Source of the DNA: Sphaerisporangium melleum
Lineage (GTDB): Bacteria > Actinomycetota > Actinomycetes > Streptosporangiales > Streptosporangiaceae
Assembly (NCBI RefSeq): GCF_014646695.1
Contig: NZ_BMNT01000020.1
Span: 11,651 to 75,650, forward strand
DNA length: 64,000 bases
Direction of reading: 5' to 3'
This document shows, piece by piece, positions 35,008 to 43,434 of the stretch. The notes under the pieces were generated by a model that searched no databases, was not told the origin of the DNA, and saw nothing but the letters and a program-made list of their open reading frames with translations. Within the stretch, counting starts at the first letter, position 1; the number at the start of each line of letters is the position of its first letter. The position numbers were made by a program, and so were the translations under genes.

Positions 35008-35403
35008 ATGGATGATCGTTTCAACGTGATCGTGAGCGCAGGATCACTGAAGGCGACGGACGAGCCCACGGTGCATTTCCCTCATCGGTGGACGCCCGAG
35101 GGCGTGAGCGTCCAGGCGGATTTCACCGGAGGACATCTCCTTCACCTCGCGGCGGCAGGATGCGTTCTCAACGACCTTTACCGGGAGGCGGCCGCACTGA
35201 GCATCGAACTCCTCGGAGTGCGCGTTTCCGCAGCCGGCGGCTTTGACATCGAGAGCTGGCGGTCGACCGGGATCACCTACACCGTCGACGTCAGCTCCAG
35301 TGCTCCGGCCGAGAGCATCGCCCACCTGATCGACATCGTGGACTCCGTCGCCGAGATCCCCCGCGCCATCCGGCAGGGTGCCACCGTGCAGCGGATCGGC
35401 TGA
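35008..35403 (+). CDS. OsmC-family protein
   Basis: The 131-residue protein resembles OsmC/Ohr-like proteins, which reduce organic hydroperoxides through two cysteines. The core strand-helix pattern is visible (VHFPHRWTPEGVSVQADFTGGH, LLHLAAAGCVLNDLYREA with the first Cys at the buried helix). The second peroxidatic Cys of classical members is not evident, so it may belong to the broader non-peroxidase group. ATG 35008 follows GGGAG. Confidence 0.78.
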   Translation: MDDRFNVIVSAGSLKATDEPTVHFPHRWTPEGVSVQADFTGGHLLHLAAAGCVLNDLYREAAALSIELLGVRVSAAGGFDIESWRSTGITYTVDVSSSAPAESIAHLIDIVDSVAEIPRAIRQGATVQRIG

Positions 35404-35438
35404 CGACCATACGGGAACACGACCAGCGAGGACTCCCG

Positions 35439-35474
35439 CACCGCCACGCCGCATGAACACGCGGCGTGGCGGTG
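35439..35474. terminator. Terminator after OsmC-like gene
   Basis: A perfect 14-bp stem (CACCGCCACGCCGC and complement) with loop ATGAACAC lies 36 bp past the OsmC-like stop. Confidence 0.88.
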
Positions 35475-35533
35475 GCCGAAGTCGAGGACATGAGCCCCGC
35501 ACTTGATCGCTGCGCAGGGGCAGGGCCGCGGTC

Positions 35534-35623
35534 TCCGTTCAGGTGAGCGGTGACCTCGTCCGCCTCGGGAACGTCGAGCGCCCGATAGAGCGCCAGTGCC
35601 TGCCGCCAGTGATGGCGCTCTGG
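35534..35623 (-). pseudogene. Fragment resembling C-terminus of an AfsR/LuxR-type TPR regulator
   Basis: The minus strand encodes HHWRQALALYRALDVPEADE and a few following residues, matching the last TPR-like helix typical of large actinomycete regulators (xxWxEALALxxxLxVPEADEV). Neither side continues the family, so it is a short remnant. The surrounding sequence to 35778 holds no other gene. Confidence 0.4.
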
Positions 35624-35778
35624 TGCGCGCGTTCGCGTCCACCGACCGCGAGCGTCCGGATCGTGCGAAAACCCGGGCCACGGACCATCCACGTACCACA
35701 ATCGGAGTCATGCCGGCCGTACTGGCGATGTCAAGGACGACGTCTGGGTGGATCACCCAGCCCGAACGGGGAGAGAGC

Positions 35779-36288
35779 ATGCGACGAAACATCCGGACCG
35801 CACTGACGAGCATGGCGATGCTGGCCGCGGCCGGCACGGGGGTCGCGTCCGCGCCGGCACACGCCGCCGCTGACCAGTACTGCGCCGTGATCGTCGGCAA
35901 GGAGCGGGACGCCGACGGGTTCTCCAAGGTGCTCTCGGAGCAGTGCTCCACGGTGTCGGTGCAGGACGCCCACCAGAAGTCCAAGGCCGCCGGTGGCGCC
36001 GCGATGCGGGCCGACACCTTGCTCCTCCAGGAGTACGAGCACGCGAACTACGACACCGCGATCTACAACTTCTACGGCGCCTCCGGTCCCTGCGACTCCG
36101 AGGGCTACTCCTTGCGCAACTACGTCACCGTGGCGGGCCGGGTCAGCTCCATGCGCGGCTACAACAACTGCACGCAGGCCATGCTCGGCGACCCGGCCGG
36201 CAACTACGTGTTCCACTCGCTACCGACCGCCTACGTCGGCGACCTGATGAACGACAACGTGCTCACGGTCAAGATCTGGCGGGGCTGA
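35779..36288 (+). CDS. Small secreted cysteine-containing protein
   Basis: The 169-residue preprotein has a signal peptide (ending PAHA) and a mature domain with four or more cysteines (YCAVIVGKERD, SEQCSTVSV, GPCDSEGYSL, NNCTQAML) and a YNFYGASGPCD segment that loosely recalls beta-gamma-crystallin-like secreted proteins. No catalytic motif is seen. ATG 35779 follows GGGGAGAGAG. Function unknown. Confidence 0.8.
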   Translation: MRRNIRTALTSMAMLAAAGTGVASAPAHAAADQYCAVIVGKERDADGFSKVLSEQCSTVSVQDAHQKSKAAGGAAMRADTLLLQEYEHANYDTAIYNFYGASGPCDSEGYSLRNYVTVAGRVSSMRGYNNCTQAMLGDPAGNYVFHSLPTAYVGDLMNDNVLTVKIWRG

Positions 36289-36358
36289 CCGCCCCACGGA
36301 CACTCGCCGGCGACGAACCCGGACAGCGCGGGCGACAGCACGGAGCGAACCGCGAAGC

Positions 36359-36388
36359 AGCCCAGGTCATCGCAGGGTGACCTGGGCT
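36359..36388. terminator. AGCCCAGGTCA hairpin terminator
   Basis: AGCCCAGGTCA (36359-36369) pairs with TGACCTGGGCT (36378-36388) across an 8-base loop and is followed by TTC. It separates the convergent secreted-protein and NADAR genes. A hairpin with the same arms occurs after tRNA-Arg at 52762. Confidence 0.85.
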
Positions 36389-36431
36389 TTCGTCGACGCC
36401 CGCGCGGTGATGACCGGGCCGTCCCGTGAAA

Positions 36432-37013
36432 TCAGGCCATGGACGGTGACGACCGCCGAAGCAATCGCCTTACCTCCATCAGAGCGAACCCCAGCAGGTT
36501 CAGCCCCTGCCACTGCTCCGGGTTCTCAGCTCGCTCGTCGTCGGCCGCAAGTCCGATCCCCCAGACACGGTCCACCGGGCTCGCCTCCACCAGCACCCGC
36601 TCACCAGTGCCCAGCAGGAACTCCCGCAGATCGGCATGCTGCCCGAACTTCGCGAGATTGCCGCGCACCACCAGGCCGAAGCGGGTCGCCACCCACCTTT
36701 CCTCATCGAAGCCGCGTACGCGCCGCCCGAGATCCTTGGCCTGCTTGGGATGACCGGCCGCCACGATCGCCGCCGCGGTCTCTTCATCACCGAACAACCG
36801 CGCCTTCCCCGCCATCATGAAGTGCTCCGCAGTGGGATAGGCGATGCCGTCCACAACGAACTCCGCCGGCCACCACTGCGACAGACACCCGGCCCCGACC
36901 CCGCCAGAACGCGGCGGCCGATGCCCCCAGAACATCACGTACTTGATCCGCTCACGTCGCTTCGCCACCTCGACCAGCCCGGCCACATCACGAACATCGA
37001 CCGCCTCCGCCAT
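36432..37013 (-). CDS. NADAR-family (YbiA-like) protein
   Basis: The 193-residue protein matches NADAR: YVMFWGH, the LSQWWPAEFVVDGIAYPTAE segment, HFMMAGKARLFGD, and WGIGLAADDERAENPEQWQG near the C-terminus. Family members act as N-glycosidases on riboflavin-pathway intermediates or remove ADP-ribose from DNA and are tied to NAD/ADP-ribose metabolism. ATG 37013 follows GGGAGGG. It is located between the secreted-protein gene and the cellulase gene without evident operon. Confidence 0.9.
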   Translation of the reverse strand: MAEAVDVRDVAGLVEVAKRRERIKYVMFWGHRPPRSGGVGAGCLSQWWPAEFVVDGIAYPTAEHFMMAGKARLFGDEETAAAIVAAGHPKQAKDLGRRVRGFDEERWVATRFGLVVRGNLAKFGQHADLREFLLGTGERVLVEASPVDRVWGIGLAADDERAENPEQWQGLNLLGFALMEVRRLLRRSSPSMA

Positions 37014-37138
37014 GCACGCACCCTCCCAAACCACCACGGTTCGGTGCCAACCCCTTTTCGGTGACCGCTGCACTGACACGAGCAGTGGACGGAACCCATG
37101 CGGCGACCGGCCGTCGCAGAGGGCGGCCGGCCTGACGG

Positions 37139-38881
37139 CTACAGCGGCGGGTAGGCGTTGGCCAGGAGCTGCCGGAACAGCGCGGGGAACCACTGCCCTT
37201 CCACCGGGGCGTTCGGCAGTGCCTGGCCCGGCACGTACGCGCCGCGCGGCTCCTGGAACAGTGGGTTGCACCGCTGGTCGTACGGGATGTTCTCCGGGTT
37301 GGGCACGACGTCCGCCGCGGCGGCCCCGTCGGAGACACCGGGCGGCTTGATCCAGGCGTAGGCGTCGATGCCGGGCGCGGGATCGGCCCGCGGCCGCTCG
37401 CCGAGCCCGGTGCCGGTCTGGTTGCACCAGTTGGCGACGGTGACGCGGCGGTCCATCCGGGACTGATCGACGAACGTGTTCACGTCGGTGGAGGTGCTCG
37501 GCGCCCTCGGCCGGGCCGGACCGCCCCAGCCGTTGCGCGAGGTGTCGATCACCATGCCGATGGTGGGCGGGAACCCGGCGGCGATCAGCCGGTTCCGGAA
37601 CGCCTGGGCGAACGACAGCTCGTCCACGTAGTCGTTCCAGTCCACCCAGCGGGTCCACTTCACCGGCGTCCCGGAGATCACCGTGGAGGCGGTGAAGAAC
37701 GGCTCGGTGAGCGCGGCCCACTCGGCGGTGTTCACCGTGAAGCCGTGCACGAGCGGCAGGCCATCGCCGGTGGCGTTGCCGATGCTCGCCAGCAGTTCGG
37801 CGGCCGGGCCGAAGTTGTCCGCCCAGCCGATCCGCCCGTGGTTCGATGCGTCGAGGTAGGTGTACACGTTGGGGATGCCGTACAGGCGGTTCAGGGCGTA
37901 CCGCACGGCCAGCGGGTAGACGCCACTGGCGCGGACCGGTTCGCAGTGGATGGTGTACATGGTGCCGGTCGGCATCACCAGGCCCGGCAGAAAGTCCGGC
38001 TCGACCACCGCGACGATGCGCAACCGCCGGTAGGCCGGGTCGGCGAGGATCGAGGCGATCGGGTCGACGTACCGGGTGCGGTACTGGTCGAGGCCGTCCG
38101 CCGCGATGGCGAAGTCGCCGGTGCTGACGTACCGCAGGCAGTTGCGGTCGGGCAGGTCGTTCAGCACGATCTGGATGGTGAGCGGCGTCGCGCCGTTCGC
38201 GGCGTCCTGCCGCACCGCCTCGTCGAGGTGCGCCCGCAGCCCCGGTACCGAGGAGGTGCCCGCGATGCGGGACACCCGGTCCAGCCACACACCGGTCGAG
38301 GTTCGCGCCACCGCCGCCCCGCCGGGCTCACCCGCCGCCGCGGCCGACCACGTGGGGTCGACGTACCCGTCCGCCCCGGCGTAGGGGTTGTCGACCCGCG
38401 CGGGATCCGGTGTGGGGGTGGGACTGGGCGTGGGCGTCGGGGTCACGGGCGGGTTGGGGCCGAGGCAGCCGACGCCGTTGAGCAGGAACAGCGCGGGCGG
38501 CGCGTTCGTGCCGGTGTACGACCCGTTGAAGCCGATCGTGATCCGCTGCCCCTGGTCCAGCGTCCCGTTGTACGGCAGGTTCACCGCCGTCACGTTCCTG
38601 CCCGACTGGCTCCACGTGGCGTACCAGCCGTTGTCCACCCGCTGGGTCCCCGGCCAGGTGAACGTCAGCCGCCACGAAGTGATCCGCGGGGCCATGTTGT
38701 CGATGGTGATGTTCGCCCCGAACCGTCCGCTGCTGTCCCAGGTCTTCACGTACGTAACCCGGCACGTGGCCGGCGGCATCGCCGCCAGCGCGGGCACGGC
38801 CACCGCCACCACCGCGCACGCCACCATTCCCGCGACCATCGCCACGATCCCTCGGTACCGCGTCCTCCACCGCACCACCAC
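37139..38881 (-). CDS. GH6 cellobiohydrolase-type cellulase with N-terminal CBM2
   Basis: This secreted 580-residue cellulase has a signal peptide (to about 34), CBM2 (40-139), TPTPTPSPTPTP linker (147-159) and a GH6 catalytic domain (164-580). General-acid D242 lies in VLNDLPDRNC; VEPDFLPG, YLDASNHGRIGW and WIKPPGVSDG are recognisable GH6 motifs. The last normally reads KPPGESDG; Val here replaces a conserved Glu that helps bind substrate. Domain length fits exo-acting GH6. The first of three GTGs at 38881 is used because GAGGAG lies seven bases upstream. Confidence 0.93.
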   Translation of the reverse strand: MVVRWRTRYRGIVAMVAGMVACAVVAVAVPALAAMPPATCRVTYVKTWDSSGRFGANITIDNMAPRITSWRLTFTWPGTQRVDNGWYATWSQSGRNVTAVNLPYNGTLDQGQRITIGFNGSYTGTNAPPALFLLNGVGCLGPNPPVTPTPTPSPTPTPDPARVDNPYAGADGYVDPTWSAAAAGEPGGAAVARTSTGVWLDRVSRIAGTSSVPGLRAHLDEAVRQDAANGATPLTIQIVLNDLPDRNCLRYVSTGDFAIAADGLDQYRTRYVDPIASILADPAYRRLRIVAVVEPDFLPGLVMPTGTMYTIHCEPVRASGVYPLAVRYALNRLYGIPNVYTYLDASNHGRIGWADNFGPAAELLASIGNATGDGLPLVHGFTVNTAEWAALTEPFFTASTVISGTPVKWTRWVDWNDYVDELSFAQAFRNRLIAAGFPPTIGMVIDTSRNGWGGPARPRAPSTSTDVNTFVDQSRMDRRVTVANWCNQTGTGLGERPRADPAPGIDAYAWIKPPGVSDGAAAADVVPNPENIPYDQRCNPLFQEPRGAYVPGQALPNAPVEGQWFPALFRQLLANAYPPL

Positions 38882-39745
38882 GCTGTGCCTCCTCAAGATC
38901 GGGCCACGGAAAACCCCCGAGGAAGAGAAGGGGGACGACCACCACGATTCGCCTATCCCGCACACCTGTACATGGCGCACCCGGTCACGAAGCCCCCACG
39001 ACCGGTCCCCCGGCCGCGATCAGCCCTCCTAGCTCGGCAAAGGACCCCGTTACCGGACCCGTCACCCGCCTGCCCTCCTGAAAGCTTCAGTCCTCCGACC
39101 GGCCGGCGAGGTGGTCCTGCGGGCCGGCGTGGCGGAACCGGTGAACCGCGCCGACCACGCGGCGGACCCGATGCGCGTCGTCCAGCGAACATGAGTGAAC
39201 GGCCGCATGGCGCCGGCAGTGGTGCGCGTGGAGGGAGGGGTGCTCGGGCCGGGGGCGGCGGGTGCGCCGCCGGAGGGCTGTATTCACAAATCGCGATAAT
39301 TGTCGCCCGCAATACATGGATAATCTCCGGCACATTGGTGGGAAATGTCGCCGGACGGCCCGTGGTCGAGGCTGTTCACCGACGTCTGCCGCGCTCCCGA
39401 ACAGCGGAAACCTTCTCCCGCCCTCCCCTTCCCTATGAAAGCGGTGCGCTGGGTCGTCCCGCACATGAGCGCCATCGCCGAGGTGGTGGTCATGTGCGGG
39501 ACCAAGCCTCTGACGTGCGCCATCATCCCTTTGATGGGTGTGGGCCGGTGGTGTGGAGGGTGGCCGGCCTCGCTCGCGCGTTCCGGACATCCCGTCGGCG
39601 TCTGGGCGAGCTCCGTCACAGTGCAACGGCAGCTTTCGCCATTTCTGCTGAATGCTGACAAGTCTACGTTTCCCCCGCTATGTATTGATTTTTTCCATCG
39701 GCTGACTAACGCTGATCGGGATGCCCGGTCATGGAGGGAGTAAGA
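38882..39745. other. Long intergenic region between cellulase and lanthipeptide genes
   Basis: No convincing gene is seen in these 864 bp. They contain a perfect 13-bp inverted repeat, GTCCCGCACATGA (39456-39468) with its complement at 39490-39502, a small hairpin CCATCA-TCCCT-TTGATGG nearby, and an AT-richer stretch around 39280-39330 and 39640-39720 unlike the rest of the window. It should hold the promoters of both flanking units. Confidence 0.6.
39685..39712 (+). promoter_or_regulatory. Putative promoter of the lanthipeptide genes
   Basis: TTGATT (39685-39690) and TAACGC (39707-39712) are spaced 16 bp in an AT-rich stretch 34 bp before the first precursor ATG. Spacing and position fit a sigma-70-type promoter; the -10 match is moderate. 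Confidence 0.4.
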
Positions 39746-39937
39746 ATGCCTGTCACCCTGGAACGCTCTGAGGAGATCGTCGCCGCCTGGCGCAGCGGCG
39801 CCGACGTCGAGGGCTGGGACAACCCGGCCGGCCCGCTGTTCATCGACGAGTACGCCGAGTCGGAGATCACGCTGACGGCCATGGACACACAGCGGCCGAG
39901 CTCGTGCACAGGCGCCCGCACCATCGCCTGCTGCTGA
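39746..39937 (+). CDS. lanA1: Class II lanthipeptide precursor, first copy
   Basis: The 63-residue peptide has an acidic leader (EEIVAAWRSGADVEGWDNPA through YAESEITLT) and a Ser/Thr/Cys core ending QRPSSCTGARTIACC (residues 49-63; Cys 54, 62, 63; Ser 52, 53; Thr 55, 59). It lies directly before a LanM, which should dehydrate the Ser/Thr and form (methyl)lanthionine rings. No GG/GA cleavage motif is evident. ATG 39746 follows GGAGGGAG. Leader is almost identical to that of the second copy. Confidence 0.9.
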   Translation: MPVTLERSEEIVAAWRSGADVEGWDNPAGPLFIDEYAESEITLTAMDTQRPSSCTGARTIACC

Positions 39938-39980
39938 TCGCCCCCACCCGGTCAATCACCCGGTCATGAAAGGAGTAGCA

Positions 39981-40166
39981 ATGCCTCTCACCCTGGATCG
40001 CTCTGAGGAGATCGTCGCCGCGTGGCGCAGCGGCGCCGACGTCGAGGGCTGGGACAACCCGGCCGGTCCGCTGTTCATCGGTGACTACGCCGAGTCGGAG
40101 ATCACGCTGACCGCCCTGGACACCCGGATGGCGAGCTCGTGCACCTGCAGCCGCTTCTGCTGCTGA
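39981..40166 (+). CDS. lanA2: Class II lanthipeptide precursor, second copy
   Basis: The 61-residue peptide repeats the leader of the first precursor with few changes (MPLTLDRSEE start, GPLFIGDYAESEITLTALDT) but has a different core, RMASSCTCSRFCC, with four Cys (54, 56, 60, 61) and Ser 52, 53, 57 plus Thr 55. Up to four thioether rings are possible. The 235-bp spacing of the two starts and the repeated CCCGGTCATG.A..GGAGTA ribosome site show tandem duplication followed by core divergence. It is 19 bp from the LanM start. Confidence 0.9.
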   Translation: MPLTLDRSEEIVAAWRSGADVEGWDNPAGPLFIGDYAESEITLTALDTRMASSCTCSRFCC

Positions 40167-40185
40167 TCAAGGAAGGATGATCCGA

Positions 40186-43062
40186 ATGGCCGGGGACTTC
40201 GACCCGTCGCTGGACTTCTTGACCGCACCGGCGCTGGCCGGGCTGTCGGCCACGCTGGGATCGATCCCCGGCCTCACGGAGGCGGAGGCCCGGCTGATCT
40301 GCCAGAGCACCGCCGAAGCGCTGGAGGAGACCCTCCGCCTCAAGGTCAACAGGGTCCTGCTGCTGGAACTCAACGCCGCCAGGATCAGCGGAAGGCTGAC
40401 CGCCGAGACACCGCAACTGCGATGGCAGGAGTGGAAGGCGACGGCCTCGACGCCCGAGTTCTGGCTGTCCCTGACCGGGCACTACCCCACGATGCCGTCC
40501 AGGCTCGGCACGATCATCGACAACAGGTGCGCCGCGGCCGTGGAACTGGCCCGCAGGTTCGCCGCCGACCGCGCGGCGCTCACCGCACTGCCCGGCGGTC
40601 TCCAAGGCGAGCTGGCCTGCGTCGACTTCGGGGCGGGAGACAGCCACCGCGGAGGGCACAGCGTCGCCGTCCTGCACGGCTCGCAGGGCAAGGTGGTCTA
40701 CAAGCCCCGGTCCCTCGCCGTGGACCAGGCGCTGGCGCGGCTGATCGAACGCCTGGCGCCCCAGCTGCCCGCCGGCAGCCGCATCCGCGTACCCGACGTG
40801 CTGATTCGCCAGGGGTACGGCTGGGCGGAGCACATCCAGCACCGCTACTGCGCCGACGAGACGGAGCTGCGGTCCTTCTACCGCGGTGTCGGGCACTGGC
40901 TGGCGCTGATGCGGCTGATCGGCGGCAGCGACCTGCACATGGAGAACCTCATCGCGGCCGGCCCCGCGCCCGTCGTCGTCGACTGCGAGACGCTGTTCAC
41001 CCCGCACGTCCCGGCCAAACCGTCCGGATACGGCGACGCCGTCGACCAGGCGACCGACCTGCTCAGCGGATCGGTGCTGCGCACCGGACTCCTTCCCGGA
41101 CGCGGCGTCTCGCTCGCCTGGCGCGGCGTCGACATGTCCGCCGCCGGAGGCCTGCCCGGCCAGCAGCCGTACACGCAGGTGCCGGTCGTCGTCGACGGGG
41201 GCACGGACACGGCGAGATTGGGGATGGAACGGGTCGAACTGGCAGCGCTGAGCAACCACCCGAGCCCCGATCCGATCCTCGTCCACTACTGGGACCTGGT
41301 GCTGTCCGGATTCACCGAGCTGGTCGAGCACCTCGACACGCTGGATCGGCGGGATGAGCTCGCCGGGCTGCTCACGAACTTCGCCGACCATCCGATCCGG
41401 GTCGTGCCTCGCGCCACCGAGGCGTACGCCGAGCTGGCCCGCATGTTGTGGCACCCGGCCTCCCTGCACGACGAGCCGGCCGCGATGCGCAAGGCGGCGG
41501 AGTTGCTGGCCCAGCATGCCGAGAACCTGCCCGGCGCGCCATCGGACCCCAAGGTGATCGACGCCGAGGTGGCCGAGTTGCTGGTCGGCGACATCCCCTT
41601 CTTCGCCACGACCCCTGCTCGCGGCCGGCTGGACGGCCCTGGCGAAACCTCGTACGGAGACGAGCAGGACCTCATCGCGGACGCGCTGCGGCGCTGGCGC
41701 GACCGCGACGCGGCCCTGGACCGCGAGGTGATCCGGTCCGCTCTGGTCAGCGCCTACCTCAACGAAGGGTGGATGCCCGCCAACAAACGGATGACCGCGC
41801 CTCTCATCCGGCACCAGGACCTCGAGCGGCGCCGGCGCCGGATCGCGGCCGGGATCGCCCGCACCATGCTCGACACGGCCGTCCGGGGCGACGACGGCAC
41901 CGTCACCTGGACCGCGCCGGTGCTCACCTCCGACGGCTGGTTCGTACAGTCGCTGTCTCCCGACGTGTACGGCGGGGCGTACGGGGTCGCCATCACCCTG
42001 GCCGCCTACGTGAGTGAGACCGGGCAGGGCAGGGCCGACGAGGTGCCGGGGCTGGACGGGCTGCTCGCCGATCTCCTCCATACGATCAGGCTGGCCGAGG
42101 AGCGCGACGCCGAGGCACGCCGCACCGGGCCACGGCGCCGCCCCGCTACCCCGGGCGGCTATGTCGGCATCGGCTCGCAGATCTGGAGCTGGCTGCTGCT
42201 GCACAGGCTGGGCACCGTCGGCTCGGAGGAGGCGGTCGCCCGGGCCGGCGCCCTGGCGGGGCAACTGCCCGAGGCGGTGGCCGCCGACGGGGTGTACGAC
42301 CTGCTCACCGGCATGGCAGGCGCCATCGTGCCGTTGCTCCGCCTGTCGGAACAGACCGGTGACCAGCAGTGGTCCACGCAGGCCGACCGCATCGGAGAAC
42401 GCCTGCTCTCACTGGCCCACATCGACGACCGGGGAGCACGCTGGCCCAGCACAGCGTTCCCACAAGGGTTAGGCGGGGTCTCACACGGCGCCACCGGGAT
42501 CGCCTGGGCGCTGGCCCGCCTCGCCGACAGCGCCACGGCCGGCACTGCGGACTTCCGCGCCCTGGCGGACAGCGCCTTTCTGTACGAGGAGTCACTGTAC
42601 GACCCGGCGGAGAAGGGCTGGCGTGACCTGCGCGAAATGGGCGACCGTCGCGTGACCTCCAGCGCATGGTGCCACGGAGCCACCGGCATCGGCCTCGTCG
42701 CGGCCGACCGGCTGGCCCGCGAAGGTGACCCACGCTGGGCGGACGTGCTGCGCCGGGCCGCCGCGTCGTCCTGGTCGAGGGGCATCGGCTGGAACCACAC
42801 GCTCTGCCACGGAGACCTCGGCAACTGGGAAGTCGTGCGCCAAGCGATCGATGTGGGTGTCGGGCCCGAAGAGCTGACTCCGGAGTACCTCGCCGCGTAC
42901 ATGATCGGCAGCATGGACGAGCACGGCCCGGTGAGCGGCCTCTCACGTGACGCCTTCAGCCCCGGTCTGATGCCGGGAGTGGGCGGCATGCTCTACCAAC
43001 TCCTACGCCTGCACCCCCACACCCCCCTCCCCTCCGTCCTCCTCCCCGACCCAAAGACCTGA
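40186..43062 (+). CDS. lanM: Class II lanthipeptide synthetase LanM
   Basis: The bifunctional enzyme of about 958 residues has an N-terminal dehydratase half (GAGDSHRGGHSVAVL, VVYKPRSLAVD, GGSDLHMENLIAAGPAPVVV followed by DCETL) and a C-terminal LanC-like cyclase (YGGAYGVAITLAAY, WCHGATGIG, and LCHGDLGN giving the Cys-Cys-His zinc site). It phosphorylates and dehydrates Ser/Thr in the two precursors and closes the thioether rings. ATG 40186 is spaced nine bases from GGAAGG; ATG 40177 is in frame but overlaps it. No LanT, protease, LanD or immunity gene follows: an integrase remnant begins 22 bp later. Confidence 0.94.
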   Translation: MAGDFDPSLDFLTAPALAGLSATLGSIPGLTEAEARLICQSTAEALEETLRLKVNRVLLLELNAARISGRLTAETPQLRWQEWKATASTPEFWLSLTGHYPTMPSRLGTIIDNRCAAAVELARRFAADRAALTALPGGLQGELACVDFGAGDSHRGGHSVAVLHGSQGKVVYKPRSLAVDQALARLIERLAPQLPAGSRIRVPDVLIRQGYGWAEHIQHRYCADETELRSFYRGVGHWLALMRLIGGSDLHMENLIAAGPAPVVVDCETLFTPHVPAKPSGYGDAVDQATDLLSGSVLRTGLLPGRGVSLAWRGVDMSAAGGLPGQQPYTQVPVVVDGGTDTARLGMERVELAALSNHPSPDPILVHYWDLVLSGFTELVEHLDTLDRRDELAGLLTNFADHPIRVVPRATEAYAELARMLWHPASLHDEPAAMRKAAELLAQHAENLPGAPSDPKVIDAEVAELLVGDIPFFATTPARGRLDGPGETSYGDEQDLIADALRRWRDRDAALDREVIRSALVSAYLNEGWMPANKRMTAPLIRHQDLERRRRRIAAGIARTMLDTAVRGDDGTVTWTAPVLTSDGWFVQSLSPDVYGGAYGVAITLAAYVSETGQGRADEVPGLDGLLADLLHTIRLAEERDAEARRTGPRRRPATPGGYVGIGSQIWSWLLLHRLGTVGSEEAVARAGALAGQLPEAVAADGVYDLLTGMAGAIVPLLRLSEQTGDQQWSTQADRIGERLLSLAHIDDRGARWPSTAFPQGLGGVSHGATGIAWALARLADSATAGTADFRALADSAFLYEESLYDPAEKGWRDLREMGDRRVTSSAWCHGATGIGLVAADRLAREGDPRWADVLRRAAASSWSRGIGWNHTLCHGDLGNWEVVRQAIDVGVGPEELTPEYLAAYMIGSMDEHGPVSGLSRDAFSPGLMPGVGGMLYQLLRLHPHTPLPSVLLPDPKT

Positions 43063-43083
43063 CCGCCCCGCCCCCTCTCCACT

Positions 43084-43185
43084 CGTCGCCATCCTGCGCG
43101 AGCACCTCAAGACCTTCGGCGCCGGTCCGGACGGGCGAGTCTTCTACGGCGCTCACGGTGGCGTGCTCGCCACCAGCACCGTATT
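43084..43185 (+). pseudogene. Tyrosine integrase internal fragment
   Basis: The plus strand reads PLVAILREHLKTFGAGPDGR then VFYGAHGGVLATSTVFAVL, matching the segment just before the catalytic HxxR box in actinomycete integrases (LREHLxxFGxGPDGRxFxGxRGGxLxTS). Neither an N-terminus nor the catalytic C-terminus follows here; a fitting C-terminal piece lies at 52477-52680. It marks the left end of the accessory island directly after LanM. Confidence 0.75.
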
Positions 43186-43303
43186 CGCCGTACTCGGTCA
43201 CCCATCCATCGGGGATGGTCAGCGCCTCATGGCGGATGCGCTCCAGTAGGTCAGGGTTGAGGGTGTCAGCGCAGGCGACCTGTTGGAGCAGCGAGGTTGT
43301 CAT
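43175..43303 (-). pseudogene. Truncated small gene at island edge
   Basis: ATG 43303, overlapping the previous stop (ATGA), begins MTTSLLQQVACADTLNPDLL then ERIRHEALTIPDGWVTEYGE, a normal-looking protein with good codon bias. After about 43 residues the frame runs into the antisense of the integrase fragment, so the gene was probably cut there. The family is not identified. Confidence 0.4.
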
Positions 43304-43434
43304 AGGGTGTCTCCGTTCTTCTCGATGGGGCTGGTGGAGGTCGAAGGGCGCCGGTGCTCGACCCAGGCCAGCACCAGGCAAACAACGGTGAACGTGCCGG
43401 CCAGGGCCAGCGCCACGACATCGTTCGTGGACAT
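43300..43434 (-). CDS. Small single-TM protein
   Basis: The 44-residue peptide starts MSTNDVVALALAGTFTVVCL (one TM helix) and ends in a polar tail. ATG 43434 follows GGGAGT. It overlaps the next start by ATGA, so it is part of the minus-strand small-gene operon of the island. Function unknown. Confidence 0.6.
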   Translation of the reverse strand: MSTNDVVALALAGTFTVVCLVLAWVEHRRPSTSTSPIEKNGDTL

